NCBI GenBank assembly: GCA_017479935.1
Contig: JAFVBO010000020.1
Location: forward strand, 1 to 64,000
Origin: Lachnospiraceae bacterium
Lineage (GTDB): Bacteria > Bacillota > Clostridia > Lachnospirales > Lachnospiraceae
Length of the DNA: 64,000 bases
Direction of reading: 5' to 3'
Position numbers and translations under genes: made by a program. Position 1 is the first letter of the stretch, and each line of letters starts with the position of its first letter. Under the pieces are notes generated by a model, which worked only from the letters and a program-made list of their open reading frames with translations, searched no databases and was not told the origin of the DNA. Shown here one piece after another: positions 33,498 through 43,468 of the stretch.

Positions 33498-35984
33498 ATG
33501 GCATATGAAAAGTTTACTGCCAAGGCCAGACACGCGCTGGAACTGGCAAAGGAATCGTCCCGTGAGTTCGAACACCGGTACATCGGGACGGAACATATCC
33601 TGCTCGGACTGGTGCGGGAAGGCACCGGAACGGCAGCCAAGGTACTGGAAAAACAGGGCGTAACCGAGGATAAGGTGGTCGCCCTTATGAAAAAACAGAT
33701 CGCTCCGGGAAGCGCGGTGGCAATCGCGGAGCGCGAAGGGTTTACACCGAAGGCGCAGAAGGTTCTGGATCAGAGCCAGCGGGAGGCCGAGCATTACCGC
33801 GCGGGCTTAACCGGCACCGAGCACCTGCTGATCGCGCTTTTAAAGGAAGGCGAGTGTGTGGCCACCCGGATGCTCAACACGCTGGGCGCCAGCATTCAGC
33901 GGGTGTATGTGGAGATCCTGGCCGCGATGGGCGAGGACACCACGGCTGGCAAGCTGCAGACCGAGGCAGGCCGCGGCGGCGCGCAGGGCGGCAACACGCC
34001 TGCCCTGGATCAGTTCAGCCGTGATCTGACACAGCTGGCGGCAGACGGAAAGCTGGAGCCTGTCATCGGGCGCCGGCAGGAGATCGAGCGCGTGATCCAG
34101 ATTTTAAGCCGCCGCACGAAGAACAATCCGTGCGTGATCGGTGAACCCGGCGTCGGCAAAACCGCCATCGCCGAGGGCCTGGCCCAGCTGATCGAGGCGG
34201 ATGAGGTCCCGGATACCATCAAAGGAAAACGCATTCTGATGCTGGATATGTCCGGCATGGTGGCCGGCACAAAGTACCGCGGCGAGTTTGAAGAGCGCAT
34301 TAAGAAGGTCATCGAGGAGGCGGAGCAGAACAAGAACATCCTCCTCTTTATCGATGAAATTCACACGATCATCGGCGCGGGCGGTGCGGAAGGCTCCATG
34401 GATGCCTCCAACATCTTAAAGCCGTCCTTAAGCCGCGGCGACATTCAGGTGATCGGCGCCACGACCGTGGACGAATATCGGAAGAGAATTGAGAAGGATG
34501 CGGCCCTGGAGCGCCGTTTCCAGCCGGTGCTTCTGGAGGAGCCCTCCGAGGAGGACACGGTTGAGATGTTAAAGGGTCTCCGCCCGAACTATGAAAAGCA
34601 CCACCATGTGGTGATCACGGACGAAGCCCTGGAGGCAGCCGCGCATCTGTCGGCCCGTTATATTTCGGATCGTTTCCTGCCGGATAAGGCCATCGATCTG
34701 ATCGATGAAGCGTCCTCCCGCCTGCGCCTGTTGGGCTATGAGGTGCCCGCGGACATCAAGCTTTTGGAGGCGGACATCACCGGCATGGAGGCGGAAAAGG
34801 AAGCGGCCATCAAGGCGGAAAATTATGAAAAGGCCGCCGAGATCAAGCGCGAGCAGATGAAGAAGCGCGAAGAGCTGAACGCCGCCAGGGAAGCCTTCGA
34901 AAAAGAGAAGAAAGAAAAGCCCCGCAAGGTGACCGAAAACGAGATCGCTGAGGTGGTGGCACAGTGGACCAAAATCCCGGTCAAAAAGCTGGCGGAAGGG
35001 GAGATGGAGCGTCTGCGCAGTCTGGAGAAGATCCTGCACGAGCGCGTGATCGGACAGGAAGAGGCCGTGGCCGCCGTGGCCAAGGCCGTGCGCCGCGGGC
35101 GCGTGGGCTTAAAGGATCCGCGCCGTCCCATCGGTTCCTTCCTGTTCCTGGGGCCTACCGGCGTCGGCAAGACCGAGCTTTCCAAAGCCCTCGCCGAGGC
35201 GCTGTTTGGCACCGAGAACGCCATGATCCGCGTCGACATGTCCGAGTACATGGAGAAGCACAGCGTGTCCCGTATGGTCGGCTCGCCGCCCGGATACGTG
35301 GGCTACGAGGAAGGCGGTCAGCTGTCTGAAAAGGTGCGCCGCAATCCCTACTCGGTCATTCTGTTTGACGAGATCGAAAAGGCACATCCGGATGTGTTCA
35401 ACATGCTGCTGCAGGTGCTGGACGACGGTCACATCACCGACGCGCAGGGGCGGAAGATCGACTTTAAGAACACGGTTCTTATTATGACCTCCAACGCCGG
35501 CGCGCAGAACATCATCGCGCCCAAGCGCCTGGGCTTCTCGGCGGAAAACGATGTGAAAGCCAACTACGAGTTTATGAAGAACGGCGTGATGGAGGAAGTC
35601 CGCCGGATCTTCAAGCCGGAGTTTTTAAACCGTATCGATGAAACCATTGTCTTCCATGCTCTCACCAAGGACCACATGAAGGACATCGTCAACATCATGC
35701 TCCGTGATATCGAAAAGAGAACGAAAGAGCAGATGCACGTCACCCTGCAGCCGGACGATGCGGCGAAGGTATTCCTGGTCGAGAAGGGGTACGACGAAAA
35801 GTACGGCGCCCGCCCGCTGCGCAGAACCATCCAGAACGAGCTGGAGGATCCGCTGGCGGAGGAAATCCTGGCCGGCCGGATCGTGGACGGCGATGAAATC
35901 AAGGTATCTGCCAAAGACGGAAAGATCACCTTCGACAAGGTGAAAAAGCGCGGCAGGAAAAAAGCGGCGGCCGTAACAGTGTAA
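33498..35984 (+). CDS. clpC: ATP-dependent Clp protease ATP-binding subunit ClpC
   Basis: This 828-residue Hsp100 unfoldase feeds substrates to ClpP. It has the double Clp-N domain (about residues 1-145), a first AAA+ module with GEPGVGKTA, a short coiled middle domain ([18 protein letters not shown]), and a second module with GPTGVGKTE. The length fits ClpC rather than ClpB. ATG 33498 is 13 bases after GGAGG. Its position after mcsB supports a role in degradation of arginine-phosphorylated proteins. Confidence 0.96.
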   Translation: MAYEKFTAKARHALELAKESSREFEHRYIGTEHILLGLVREGTGTAAKVLEKQGVTEDKVVALMKKQIAPGSAVAIAEREGFTPKAQKVLDQSQREAEHYRAGLTGTEHLLIALLKEGECVATRMLNTLGASIQRVYVEILAAMGEDTTAGKLQTEAGRGGAQGGNTPALDQFSRDLTQLAADGKLEPVIGRRQEIERVIQILSRRTKNNPCVIGEPGVGKTAIAEGLAQLIEADEVPDTIKGKRILMLDMSGMVAGTKYRGEFEERIKKVIEEAEQNKNILLFIDEIHTIIGAGGAEGSMDASNILKPSLSRGDIQVIGATTVDEYRKRIEKDAALERRFQPVLLEEPSEEDTVEMLKGLRPNYEKHHHVVITDEALEAAAHLSARYISDRFLPDKAIDLIDEASSRLRLLGYEVPADIKLLEADITGMEAEKEAAIKAENYEKAAEIKREQMKKREELNAAREAFEKEKKEKPRKVTENEIAEVVAQWTKIPVKKLAEGEMERLRSLEKILHERVIGQEEAVAAVAKAVRRGRVGLKDPRRPIGSFLFLGPTGVGKTELSKALAEALFGTENAMIRVDMSEYMEKHSVSRMVGSPPGYVGYEEGGQLSEKVRRNPYSVILFDEIEKAHPDVFNMLLQVLDDGHITDAQGRKIDFKNTVLIMTSNAGAQNIIAPKRLGFSAENDVKANYEFMKNGVMEEVRRIFKPEFLNRIDETIVFHALTKDHMKDIVNIMLRDIEKRTKEQMHVTLQPDDAAKVFLVEKGYDEKYGARPLRRTIQNELEDPLAEEILAGRIVDGDEIKVSAKDGKITFDKVKKRGRKKAAAVTV

Positions 35985-36015
35985 CAGTTTGGAAACACAA
36001 GCTGTATAGAATGCT

Positions 36016-36076
36016 ATGCGGGATTCTTTCGAGCCGGGAAGGGCTTGCTTGGAAGGAATCCCGCATATATGTTTTT
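36016..36076 (+). terminator. Terminator after clpC
   Basis: ATGCGGGATTC (36016-36026) pairs with GAATCCCGCAT (36056-36066), with the stem continuing inwards, followed by a GTTTTTG tract. Confidence 0.8.
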
Positions 36077-36156
36077 GTTCAGTAAAGCGTAACCTTGCGT
36101 GTTTATTTTACGTCATATAGGGTGAGGGCGTTTTCGTTGGGACATAGAAGGAAAGG

Positions 36157-37539
36157 ATGAAACCGGATATGGCAAAAGCGGCAAAAACCGTGTTCTTCTG
36201 CAAGGAATGCGGCTATGAATCCGGAAAATGGCTGGGGCAATGCCCCGGCTGTTTTGCGTGGAATTCTTTTGTGGAGGCGCCGCAGGCTCCTAAAAAAGCG
36301 GCAGTGAAGGCAGCTGGGCCAAGCGCGCTTCTGTTTGAGCGCCCGAAGAGACTCTCGGAGATTGAAAGCTCCGAGGAAGACCGGACCGGAACCGGCTTTG
36401 GTGAGCTGGACCGGGTGCTGGGCGGCGGCCTGGTGAAGGGATCCCTCATCTTGGTGGGCGGCGATCCCGGCATCGGAAAATCCACCCTGCTTTTGCAGGT
36501 TTGCCGGAACCTGTCCACAAATGAGCAGCGGGTTTTATACATCTCCGGCGAGGAATCCTTCCGGCAGATTAAGATGCGCGCAGACCGGATCGGAAGCTTT
36601 TCTGAAAACCTGACGATCCTGTGCGAAACCAGCCTGGACCGCATCACAGAGGTGCTGCAGGAAGAAAAGCCGAATGTCGCGGTGGTGGATTCCATCCAGA
36701 CCATGTATAAGGAAGACGTGGATTCCGCAGCGGGCAGCGTCTCGCAGGTGCGGGAGGGAACCAACCTGCTCATGCAGATCGCCAAGGGCCTTGGCATCAC
36801 CATCTTCCTCATCGGACACGTGACGAAGGAAGGCGTGGTGGCTGGCCCGCGCACGCTGGAGCACATGGTGGACACGGTGCTGTATTTTGAGGGCGAAAAG
36901 AACGCCTCCTACCGGATCATCCGGGGCGTCAAAAACCGTTTCGGCGCCACGAACGAGATCGGGGTGTTCGAGATGGCGCAGGAAGGCCTCAGGGAGGTCA
37001 AAAATCCGTCCGAGTATATGTTAAGCGGAAGGCCGCTGGAAGCCTCCGGATCCGTGGTGTCGTGTTCCATGGAAGGAACCAGGCCCATCCTGGTGGAGAT
37101 CCAGGGGCTGGTGTGCAAGACAAACTTCGGACTTCCGAGGCGCACGGCGGCAGGAGTGGATTACAACCGCATGAACCTGCTGCTCGCGGTGCTGGAGAAA
37201 CGGGCCGGGCTTCACATGTCCGAGTGCGATGCCTATGTCAACCTGGCCGGCGGTGTGAAGATCACGGAACCTGCCATGGATCTGGGCATCGTGATGGCGC
37301 TGGTGTCAAGCTACAAAGACCGGCCGGTGGACGATCAGACGATCATCTTTGGCGAGGTTGGCTTAGCGGGCGAAATCCGCTCCGTGAACATGGCACAGGC
37401 CCGGGTGCGCGAGGCGGCCAAGCTGGGCTTTACCACCTGTATTTTGCCGAAGAGCAATTTAAAAGGACTGAAGGAAGAGAGCGGAAACATGCGTCTTGTC
37501 GGCGTGCAGACGCTGAGGGAGGCTATTGGGCTTTTATAG
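36157..37539 (+). CDS. radA: DNA repair protein RadA (Sms)
   Basis: This 460-residue RecA-like helicase assists recombinational repair. It has the N-terminal zinc finger CKECGYESGKWLGQCPGC, Walker A GGDPGIGKST, the RadA motif VKNRFGATNEIG and a Lon-protease-like C-terminal domain. ATG 36157 follows AAGGAAAGG; ATG 36169 (MAKAAK) is an equally reasonable start. The DUF2079 gene begins 10 bases later. Confidence 0.95.
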   Translation: MKPDMAKAAKTVFFCKECGYESGKWLGQCPGCFAWNSFVEAPQAPKKAAVKAAGPSALLFERPKRLSEIESSEEDRTGTGFGELDRVLGGGLVKGSLILVGGDPGIGKSTLLLQVCRNLSTNEQRVLYISGEESFRQIKMRADRIGSFSENLTILCETSLDRITEVLQEEKPNVAVVDSIQTMYKEDVDSAAGSVSQVREGTNLLMQIAKGLGITIFLIGHVTKEGVVAGPRTLEHMVDTVLYFEGEKNASYRIIRGVKNRFGATNEIGVFEMAQEGLREVKNPSEYMLSGRPLEASGSVVSCSMEGTRPILVEIQGLVCKTNFGLPRRTAAGVDYNRMNLLLAVLEKRAGLHMSECDAYVNLAGGVKITEPAMDLGIVMALVSSYKDRPVDDQTIIFGEVGLAGEIRSVNMAQARVREAAKLGFTTCILPKSNLKGLKEESGNMRLVGVQTLREAIGLL

Positions 37540-37549
37540 GGGGACGTTT

Positions 37550-39295
37550 ATGGAACAGACATGGGAAAAATGGAAGAAACTGACATGGTCGGACGTGGGC
37601 GGCGCGGCGGTGCTGGCCTGGCTTGGCATGAATTTCCTCCTGGGATCATTTTTTCACGCGGGGGATATCCAGTTTGTGGGGGAGGGATCGCTTGTCAAAT
37701 CCGTTCTCGTGTTTCTCCTGCTCTGGATGTTTTTCCTGGCGGGCGAGGTATACGGGGGAATGCCGTTTAAGGCCGCGGTTTTAGGCGGTCTGGTTCTGGC
37801 GGCAGCGGTTGCCGCGATCTGGAAGAAAAATGATTATTTTTCGGTTGGCCTTGCCACGCTGATCCTGTTGTGCTTCCTGTGTCAGAAACGGGAATTCTGG
37901 AAGGATGTGGCGGCGTTTCAGTGCCCTCTAAGCATCGTAAAATGGATTTACCTGACGCTGTTTTTGTTCCTGGCCATCTATATCGGGGCTGTCACCGTGT
38001 GCCGGTATCTGGCTTTCCGCAGCCCCACCTTCGACATGGGAATCTTTTCCCAGATGTTTGAAAGCATGCGCCGCACCGGGATTCCCTATACCACCTGTGA
38101 AAGAAACGAGCTTTTGTCACATTTTCTGGTGCATCCGTCGTTTGTCTTTTACCTGGTTCTGCCCATCTATATGCTGGCTCCCTCGCCGGCGACGGTGCAG
38201 ATCATCCAGGCGCTGGTGGTTGCCTCGGGCCTCGTGCCGGTGTATCTGCTGGCAAAGAAGAGAGGACTTCCCTCGGCGGCAATCATCTTTTTGGGGCTCC
38301 TGTACGTGGGAATGCCCGGCCTTTCCGGCAGCTGCTTCTATGATTTTCACGAGAACTGCTTCCTGGCTCCCGGCATTTTGTGGCTGGTTCTGGCGATGGA
38401 AGGAAAACGCGCATGGTGCGTGATTCCGGCCGCGCTCCTCATGTGGAGCATCAAGGAGGACGCCGGCATCTACACAGCCTTCATCGGCCTGTACTTCTTA
38501 CTGTCCGGGCGGCAGAAGAAGCGGGGCGCGGTGCTGTTTATCGCCTCCTGTGCCGTCTTTGCCTTCATCAACCATTACCTGTCCCAGACCGGGTACGGGG
38601 TGGCGGATGTGCGCTATCAGAATCTGGTGCTCGACAAGGACGGAAGCATGTACCAGATCCTGCAGACCGCCTGGTTTCACGCAGGTTACCTGCTTCAGGA
38701 GTGCCTGGATCTGGAAAAGATCTGGTATCTGATTGTGGTCACGCTTCCCGCGATCCCGCTCATTTTCCGCAGAAAAGACTGGAGCGCGTTCCTGCTGCTG
38801 GGCCCCATGGCGCTGCTCAATCTGATGCCGGACTATGCCTATATGCATTCCGTCAACTACCAGTACAATTTCGGAAACTCCGCGTTGCTGCTGTACCTGG
38901 TCCTGATCTGCCTGGATCATGTGGAGAAGGAAGACATGGTTCGCTTCGCAGCGGCCGCTGCCGGCTGCGCGCTGGTTCTCTTAAGCGGCTTAAAGCTCTG
39001 GCGCCTGGATCTGGTGAAAGAGTGGTGGGGCAAGCGCCGGGAGTATGAGCACCTGGACAATGTGCTGCAGGCCATACCCGAGGATGCCTCGGTGACCGCG
39101 TCCACCTATCTGACCGCCCACCTGTATAAGCACGAGAAACTGTATCCCATGACCAGCGGGAAGGTGAGCGAGTATCTGGTGCGGAGCCTGATGCATTCCT
39201 CCACTGTGACGGAGGAGTTTTTGCTGGAGCACTACGACTACGAAGAATTCTACTACGAGGAGGGACTCGTGGCGATTTATAAGCTGGCGGAGTAG
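37550..39295 (+). CDS. DUF2079 polytopic membrane protein
   Basis: The 581-residue protein has about 11-12 hydrophobic segments and the DUF2079 block of a membrane glycosyltransferase-like fold: FRSPTFDMGIFSQMFESM, then FHENCFLAPG. The family is related by layout to GT-C enzymes, and the Asp in FDMG may act like a catalytic residue. The substrate is unknown. ATG 37550 follows GGGGGA. It lies close behind radA, likely by operon habit rather than function. Confidence 0.82.
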   Translation: MEQTWEKWKKLTWSDVGGAAVLAWLGMNFLLGSFFHAGDIQFVGEGSLVKSVLVFLLLWMFFLAGEVYGGMPFKAAVLGGLVLAAAVAAIWKKNDYFSVGLATLILLCFLCQKREFWKDVAAFQCPLSIVKWIYLTLFLFLAIYIGAVTVCRYLAFRSPTFDMGIFSQMFESMRRTGIPYTTCERNELLSHFLVHPSFVFYLVLPIYMLAPSPATVQIIQALVVASGLVPVYLLAKKRGLPSAAIIFLGLLYVGMPGLSGSCFYDFHENCFLAPGILWLVLAMEGKRAWCVIPAALLMWSIKEDAGIYTAFIGLYFLLSGRQKKRGAVLFIASCAVFAFINHYLSQTGYGVADVRYQNLVLDKDGSMYQILQTAWFHAGYLLQECLDLEKIWYLIVVTLPAIPLIFRRKDWSAFLLLGPMALLNLMPDYAYMHSVNYQYNFGNSALLLYLVLICLDHVEKEDMVRFAAAAAGCALVLLSGLKLWRLDLVKEWWGKRREYEHLDNVLQAIPEDASVTASTYLTAHLYKHEKLYPMTSGKVSEYLVRSLMHSSTVTEEFLLEHYDYEEFYYEEGLVAIYKLAE

Positions 39296-39355
39296 ATGGC
39301 ATCCTGTACATGGCTGAAATAACGGCTTTTTCTTCCTTATATAAGTGCAATACGC

Positions 39356-39384
39356 TTGACCGCGCCCGCAGGATGTTGTATACT
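39356..39384 (+). promoter_or_regulatory. Promoter of nrdR
   Basis: TTGACC (39356-39361) and TATACT (39379-39384) with a 17-bp spacer, about 45 bases before the nrdR start. Confidence 0.8.
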
Positions 39385-39429
39385 CGGAAAAACCGGCATC
39401 TATTGCCGATCTTTTTAGGAGGAACACAG

Positions 39430-39891
39430 ATGAAATGCCCTTTTTGCGGGGAAGAAGACACCAAGGTGATCGACTCCCGCTCTGCAGATGACAATACTTC
39501 CATCCGGCGCAGGCGCCAGTGCGAATCCTGCGGCAAACGTTTTACCACCTATGAAAAGGTGGAAACGATTCCGCTTCTCATCATCAAAAAGGATAACAGC
39601 CGCGAAATGTACGACCGCGCCAAGCTGGAGGCCGGCGTTTTGCGTGCCTGTCACAAACGTCCGATTTCCGTGGAAGCGATCGGCCGTCTCGTGGATTCCG
39701 TGGAAAATCAGATTTTCACACGCGAAGAGAGGGAAGTAAAAAGCTCGATCATTGGCGAGTTGGTCATGGAGCAGTTAAAAGAGCTGGATGCCGTTGCCTA
39801 TGTGCGTTTCGCCTCCGTCTACCGGGAGTTTAAGGATGTCAACACCTTCCTGGAGGAACTGGAGAAGCTGTATAAGAAAGAGCAAATGTAA
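39430..39891 (+). CDS. nrdR: Transcriptional repressor NrdR
   Basis: The 153-residue repressor controls ribonucleotide reductase genes according to ATP/dATP. It starts MKCPFCGEEDTKVIDSR, with a zinc ribbon (CPFC and CESCGKRF), followed by an ATP-cone domain (about 49-139). ATG 39430 follows AGGAGG. No ribonucleotide reductase gene is in the window, so control is in trans. Confidence 0.96.
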   Translation: MKCPFCGEEDTKVIDSRSADDNTSIRRRRQCESCGKRFTTYEKVETIPLLIIKKDNSREMYDRAKLEAGVLRACHKRPISVEAIGRLVDSVENQIFTREEREVKSSIIGELVMEQLKELDAVAYVRFASVYREFKDVNTFLEELEKLYKKEQM

Positions 39892-39950
39892 CAGACATCC
39901 TTGCCAATGCGCCCGCGTTTTTGAAATACGGATTATTTTTGATATTTACT

Positions 39951-40478
39951 ATGATTTCTACGTTTTACCCCGATGAATACCTGGACTCCCCATACACCAT
40001 AGACTTTGCTCCCTATTACGAATCGGGATTTCGCGGTATTCTGTTTGACATCGATAACACCCTGGTTCCCCACGGCGCCCCGGCAACGGGGGAGGCGGTG
40101 GCCTTCTTTAAGAGGCTCCATGCGCTCGGTTTTGCCACCTGCCTGATTTCTAACAACAAGGAAGCGCGGGTAAAGCCCTTCGCGGACGCGGTAGGATCCG
40201 GCTATGTTTTTAAGGCGGACAAGCCGCTGGCCCACGGATACCGGGAAGGCATGACAAAGATGAACACCATCCCGGCCACGACCCTGTTTGTCGGGGATCA
40301 GCTGTTTACCGATGTGTGGGGAGCCAAACGTCTGGAAATCCATACCATTCTGGTGAGGCCCATCGACAAAAAGGAAGAGGTGCAAATTGTCCTGAAACGC
40401 TTCCTGGAAAAGCCTGTCCTGTGGATGTATGAACGGAAACAAAGGAAGCCAAATAGAAGCAAAGAATCCCGAGCATAA
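39951..40478 (+). CDS. YqeG-family HAD-type phosphatase
   Basis: The 175-residue protein has the HAD motif I LFDIDNTLV (D33, D35), motif II LISNN and a late motif VGDQLFTDVWGAK, matching the YqeG family. The start is uncertain: ATG 39951 (MISTFYPDEY) has no strong ribosome site, and a TTG at 39921 is the alternative. Family members dephosphorylate small substrates, some of lipid type; none is indicated here. Confidence 0.85.
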   Translation: MISTFYPDEYLDSPYTIDFAPYYESGFRGILFDIDNTLVPHGAPATGEAVAFFKRLHALGFATCLISNNKEARVKPFADAVGSGYVFKADKPLAHGYREGMTKMNTIPATTLFVGDQLFTDVWGAKRLEIHTILVRPIDKKEEVQIVLKRFLEKPVLWMYERKQRKPNRSKESRA

Positions 40479-40528
40479 GGTAGTGGAACCTGAACAGGAA
40501 CAATCATCTGCCCTGAAAAAAGTTTCAC

Positions 40529-40557
40529 TTGATTTATGCGCGGATTTGTTATAAAAT
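40529..40557 (+). promoter_or_regulatory. Promoter of efp
   Basis: TTGATT (40529-40534) and TAAAAT (40552-40557), 17-bp spacer, about 40 bases upstream of efp. Confidence 0.7.
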
Positions 40558-40595
40558 TTTTGCGATTGAATTTGATTTGAAAGGAGTTTTTCTCT

Positions 40596-41153
40596 ATGAT
40601 TTCTGCTGGCGAGTTTAAGAACGGTTTAACCATCGAATACGACGGCAACATCTGGACCATTATCGAATTTCAGCATGTAAAACCCGGCAAAGGCGCCGCT
40701 TTTGTCAGAACCAAACTGAAAAATATCAAGACCGGCGGCGTGATTGAACTGTCCTTCCGCCCGACTGAGAAATTCCCTCTGGCGCACATTGACCGCGTTA
40801 CCATGCAGTACCTGTATGACACGGGCGATGCCTACTGCTTCATGAACAACGAAACGTTCGAGCAGATGGAGCTGATGCACGATGTGGTTGGCGATGCCAT
40901 GAAGTTCGTGAAGGAAAATGATGAAGTGAAGATCTGCTCTTGCAAGGGCGACATCTTCTCCATCGAGCCTCCGCTGTTCGCGGAACTCGTGGTTACGGAA
41001 ACGGAACCCGGCCTGGCCGGCAACACCGCTACCAACACCACCAAGCCCGCAACCGTGGAAACCGGTGCTCAGGTCCGTGTTCCGCTGTTTGTCAACATCG
41101 GCGACAAGATCAAGATCGATACCAGAACCGGTGAGTATCTGTCCCGCGCGTAA
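40596..41153 (+). CDS. efp: Elongation factor P
   Basis: This 185-residue three-domain factor rescues ribosomes stalled at proline runs. The tip loop KPGKGAAF places Lys32 at the modification position. The C terminus shows the family's [19 protein letters not shown] 40596 follows AAAGGAG. No modification enzyme is adjacent. Proline-rich linkers in the cohesin protein are the sort of sequences EF-P helps translate. Confidence 0.97.
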   Translation: MISAGEFKNGLTIEYDGNIWTIIEFQHVKPGKGAAFVRTKLKNIKTGGVIELSFRPTEKFPLAHIDRVTMQYLYDTGDAYCFMNNETFEQMELMHDVVGDAMKFVKENDEVKICSCKGDIFSIEPPLFAELVVTETEPGLAGNTATNTTKPATVETGAQVRVPLFVNIGDKIKIDTRTGEYLSRA

Positions 41154-41177
41154 AACAGGATTTTTATGTTGGATTTT

Positions 41178-41218
41178 AGGGGCTGCCGCTATATGCGGCA
41201 GCCTCTAATTCTATTTTC
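41178..41218 (+). terminator. Terminator after efp
   Basis: AGGGGCTGCCGC (41178-41189) pairs with GCGGCAGCCTCT (41195-41206), one G-U pair, 5-base loop, then AATTCTATTTT. Confidence 0.85.
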
Positions 41219-41235
41219 CATGAAAGGATACGAGA

Positions 41236-43005
41236 ATGAAAAAACTGATCGATCAGATGACGGCGCAGCTGGAGGCCGCGTTTGCCGCGGCCGGGTATGA
41301 CACCCGCTACGCGAAGGTGACGCTGTCGAACCGCCCGGATCTGTGCGAATACCAGTGCAACGGCGCGCTGTCCGCGGCCAAGGAATATCACAAAGCGCCG
41401 GCCATGATCGCCAAGGAAGTGGCCGAAAAGTGCCAGGGCAACCCGGCTTTTGAGAGCGTGGAGACGGCAGGCCCGGGCTTCATCAACATCAAACTGGGCG
41501 CGTCCTTCCTGAAGGATTACTTAAATGAAATGGCCGAGAACGAAAAACTGGGCGTGGAAGAGTGCGAAAAACCGGAAACGGTTCTGATCGACTTCGGCGG
41601 CGCCAACGTAGCCAAGCCCCTGCACGTAGGCCATCTGCGCTCCGCCATCATCGGCGAGAGCGTCAAGCGCATCTGCCGCTACAAGGGCAACAAGGTGATC
41701 GGCGATGTGCACCTGGGCGACTGGGGCCTGCAGATGGGCCTCATCATCACGGAGCTTCGGGTGCGCCAGCCGGACCTTGTCTACTTCGATGAGTCCTACG
41801 AGGGCGAGTATCCCGCGAAAGCGCCGTTTACGATCAGCGAGCTGGAGGAAATCTACCCTTGCGCCAACGCCAAGTCCAAGGAGGACGAAGCCTTCCGCGA
41901 GGAAGCGAAGAACGCCACCTTCGAGCTGCAGAACGGCCGCCGCGGCTACCTGGCCCTGTGGAACCACATCCTGAACGTGTCCGTGACCGACTTAAAGCGC
42001 AACTACGACAACCTGAACGTCACCTTCGACCTCTGGAAGAAGGAGAGCGACGCGCAGCCGTACATCCCGGACATGGTGAAGTATCTGAAGGACGAAGGCT
42101 ACGCGCACATCAGCCAGGGCGCCCTGGTTGTGGACGTGGCGGAGCCGGACGACACCAAGGAAATTCCTCCTTGCATGATCTTAAAGTCCGACGGCGCGAC
42201 CCTGTACAACACCACCGACCTGGCGACCTTAGTGGAGCGCCGCAAGCTCTTTGATCCCGACCGCATCATCTACGTGGTCGACAAGCGCCAGGGCCTGTAC
42301 TTCGAGCAGGTGTTCCGCTGCGCCCGCAAGACCAAGCTGGTGAAGGACGGCATCCGCCTGGACTTCCTGGGCTTTGGCACCATGAACGGAAAGGACGGCA
42401 AGCCCTTCAAGACCCGTGACGGCGGCGTGATGCGTCTGGAGCACCTGATGCGCGACATCAACGAGGCCGTTTACGTGCGCATGATGGAAAACAAGACCGT
42501 CTCCGAGGAAGAAGCCCGCGCCACCTCGCGCGTCATCGGCCTGGCCGCCTTAAAGTACGGCGACCTGTCGAACGCAGCGGTGAAGGACTACATCTTCGAT
42601 GTGGACCGCTTTACCTCTTTTGAAGGAAACACCGGCCCCTACATCCAGTACACCATCGTCCGCATCCAGTCCATCCTGAAGAAGTACGAAGCGCTGCCGG
42701 AAAGCGAGCGCCCGGCATCCGCCATCCGCGAGGCATGCAGCAAGAGCGAGCGTGATCTGGCGCTGCAGCTCTGCAAATTCAACGAGATGATGGACAGCGC
42801 CTACGAGGAGCTGGCCCCGCACAAGATTTGCTCTTACATCTACGAGCTGTCCGACGCCTTCAACAGCTTCTACCACGAAATCCGCATCCTGGCGGAGGAA
42901 GACACCGTCAAGCGCGCCGGCTACATCGCTCTCTTACGCCTCACCGTCCGCGCCCTGGAAACCGGCATTGAATTGTTAGGCTTTGCGGCGCCGGAGAGAA
43001 TGTAG
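41236..43005 (+). CDS. argS: Arginyl-tRNA synthetase
   Basis: The 589-residue class I synthetase charges tRNA-Arg. It has an N-terminal tRNA-binding domain (about 1-110), the HIGH-like PLHVGHLRS, and a C-terminal anticodon-binding DALR region (FEGNTGPYIQYTIVRIQSIL onward). It lacks a canonical KMSK; the area reads MNGKDGKPFKTRDGGVM, usual for many ArgRS. ATG 41236 follows GAAAGGA. The gene is followed by the 64-bp repeat array. Confidence 0.95.
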   Translation: MKKLIDQMTAQLEAAFAAAGYDTRYAKVTLSNRPDLCEYQCNGALSAAKEYHKAPAMIAKEVAEKCQGNPAFESVETAGPGFINIKLGASFLKDYLNEMAENEKLGVEECEKPETVLIDFGGANVAKPLHVGHLRSAIIGESVKRICRYKGNKVIGDVHLGDWGLQMGLIITELRVRQPDLVYFDESYEGEYPAKAPFTISELEEIYPCANAKSKEDEAFREEAKNATFELQNGRRGYLALWNHILNVSVTDLKRNYDNLNVTFDLWKKESDAQPYIPDMVKYLKDEGYAHISQGALVVDVAEPDDTKEIPPCMILKSDGATLYNTTDLATLVERRKLFDPDRIIYVVDKRQGLYFEQVFRCARKTKLVKDGIRLDFLGFGTMNGKDGKPFKTRDGGVMRLEHLMRDINEAVYVRMMENKTVSEEEARATSRVIGLAALKYGDLSNAAVKDYIFDVDRFTSFEGNTGPYIQYTIVRIQSILKKYEALPESERPASAIREACSKSERDLALQLCKFNEMMDSAYEELAPHKICSYIYELSDAFNSFYHEIRILAEEDTVKRAGYIALLRLTVRALETGIELLGFAAPERM

Positions 43006-43016
43006 TTGAAGAAGTG

Positions 43017-43448
43017 GTTGCATGGGGAAGAGCGGGATTTGCTTCGAACCCCATGCAAATGCGGGCTTGCGGAGAAACGAAATGCATGGGGTTCAAGCGG
43101 AATTGGCTCAAACCCCATGCAAATGTAGGCTTGCGGAGAAGTGAAATGCATGGGAAAGAGTGGAATATGCCTCAAACCCCATGCAAATGCGGGCTTGCGG
43201 AGAAGTGAAATGCATGGGAAAGAGTGGGATATGCCTCAACCCCCATGCAAATGTAGGCTTGCGGAGAAGTGAAATGCATGGGAAAGAGTGGGATATGCCT
43301 TAAATCCCATGCAAATGTAGGCTTGCGGAGAAGTGAAATGCATGGGGAAAGGGCAGAAACAAGCCAAACCCCATGCAAAAGCAAGATTGAAGAGAAATGA
43401 AATGCATGGGAAAGAGAGGAAACAAGCTCAAACCCCATGCATGAGATC
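43017..43448. repeat. Tandem array of six 64-bp palindromic units
   Basis: The CCCCATGC block recurs at 43049, 43113, 43177, 43241, 43305 (as TCCC), 43369 and 43433: an exact 64-bp period over six units plus partial ends. Each unit carries CCCATGCA near its start and TGCATGGG about 45 bases on, so it can fold on itself, and a more variable 19-20 base link. Open frames across it shift every unit because 64 is not a multiple of three, so it is not coding. It fills the 463-base gap between argS and the flavoprotein gene. Confidence 0.92.
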
Positions 43449-43468
43449 GTTTAGAGTGAGGAACGCGC

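Noticed and set aside
41236-43005. ArgRS lacking KMSK as a defect
   Set aside because: Many arginyl-tRNA synthetases lack a canonical KMSK, so this is normal for the family.
43017-43448. CRISPR array
   Set aside because: The links between repeats are similar to one another and only 19-20 bases, the repeat part is long and imperfect, and no cas gene is nearby.
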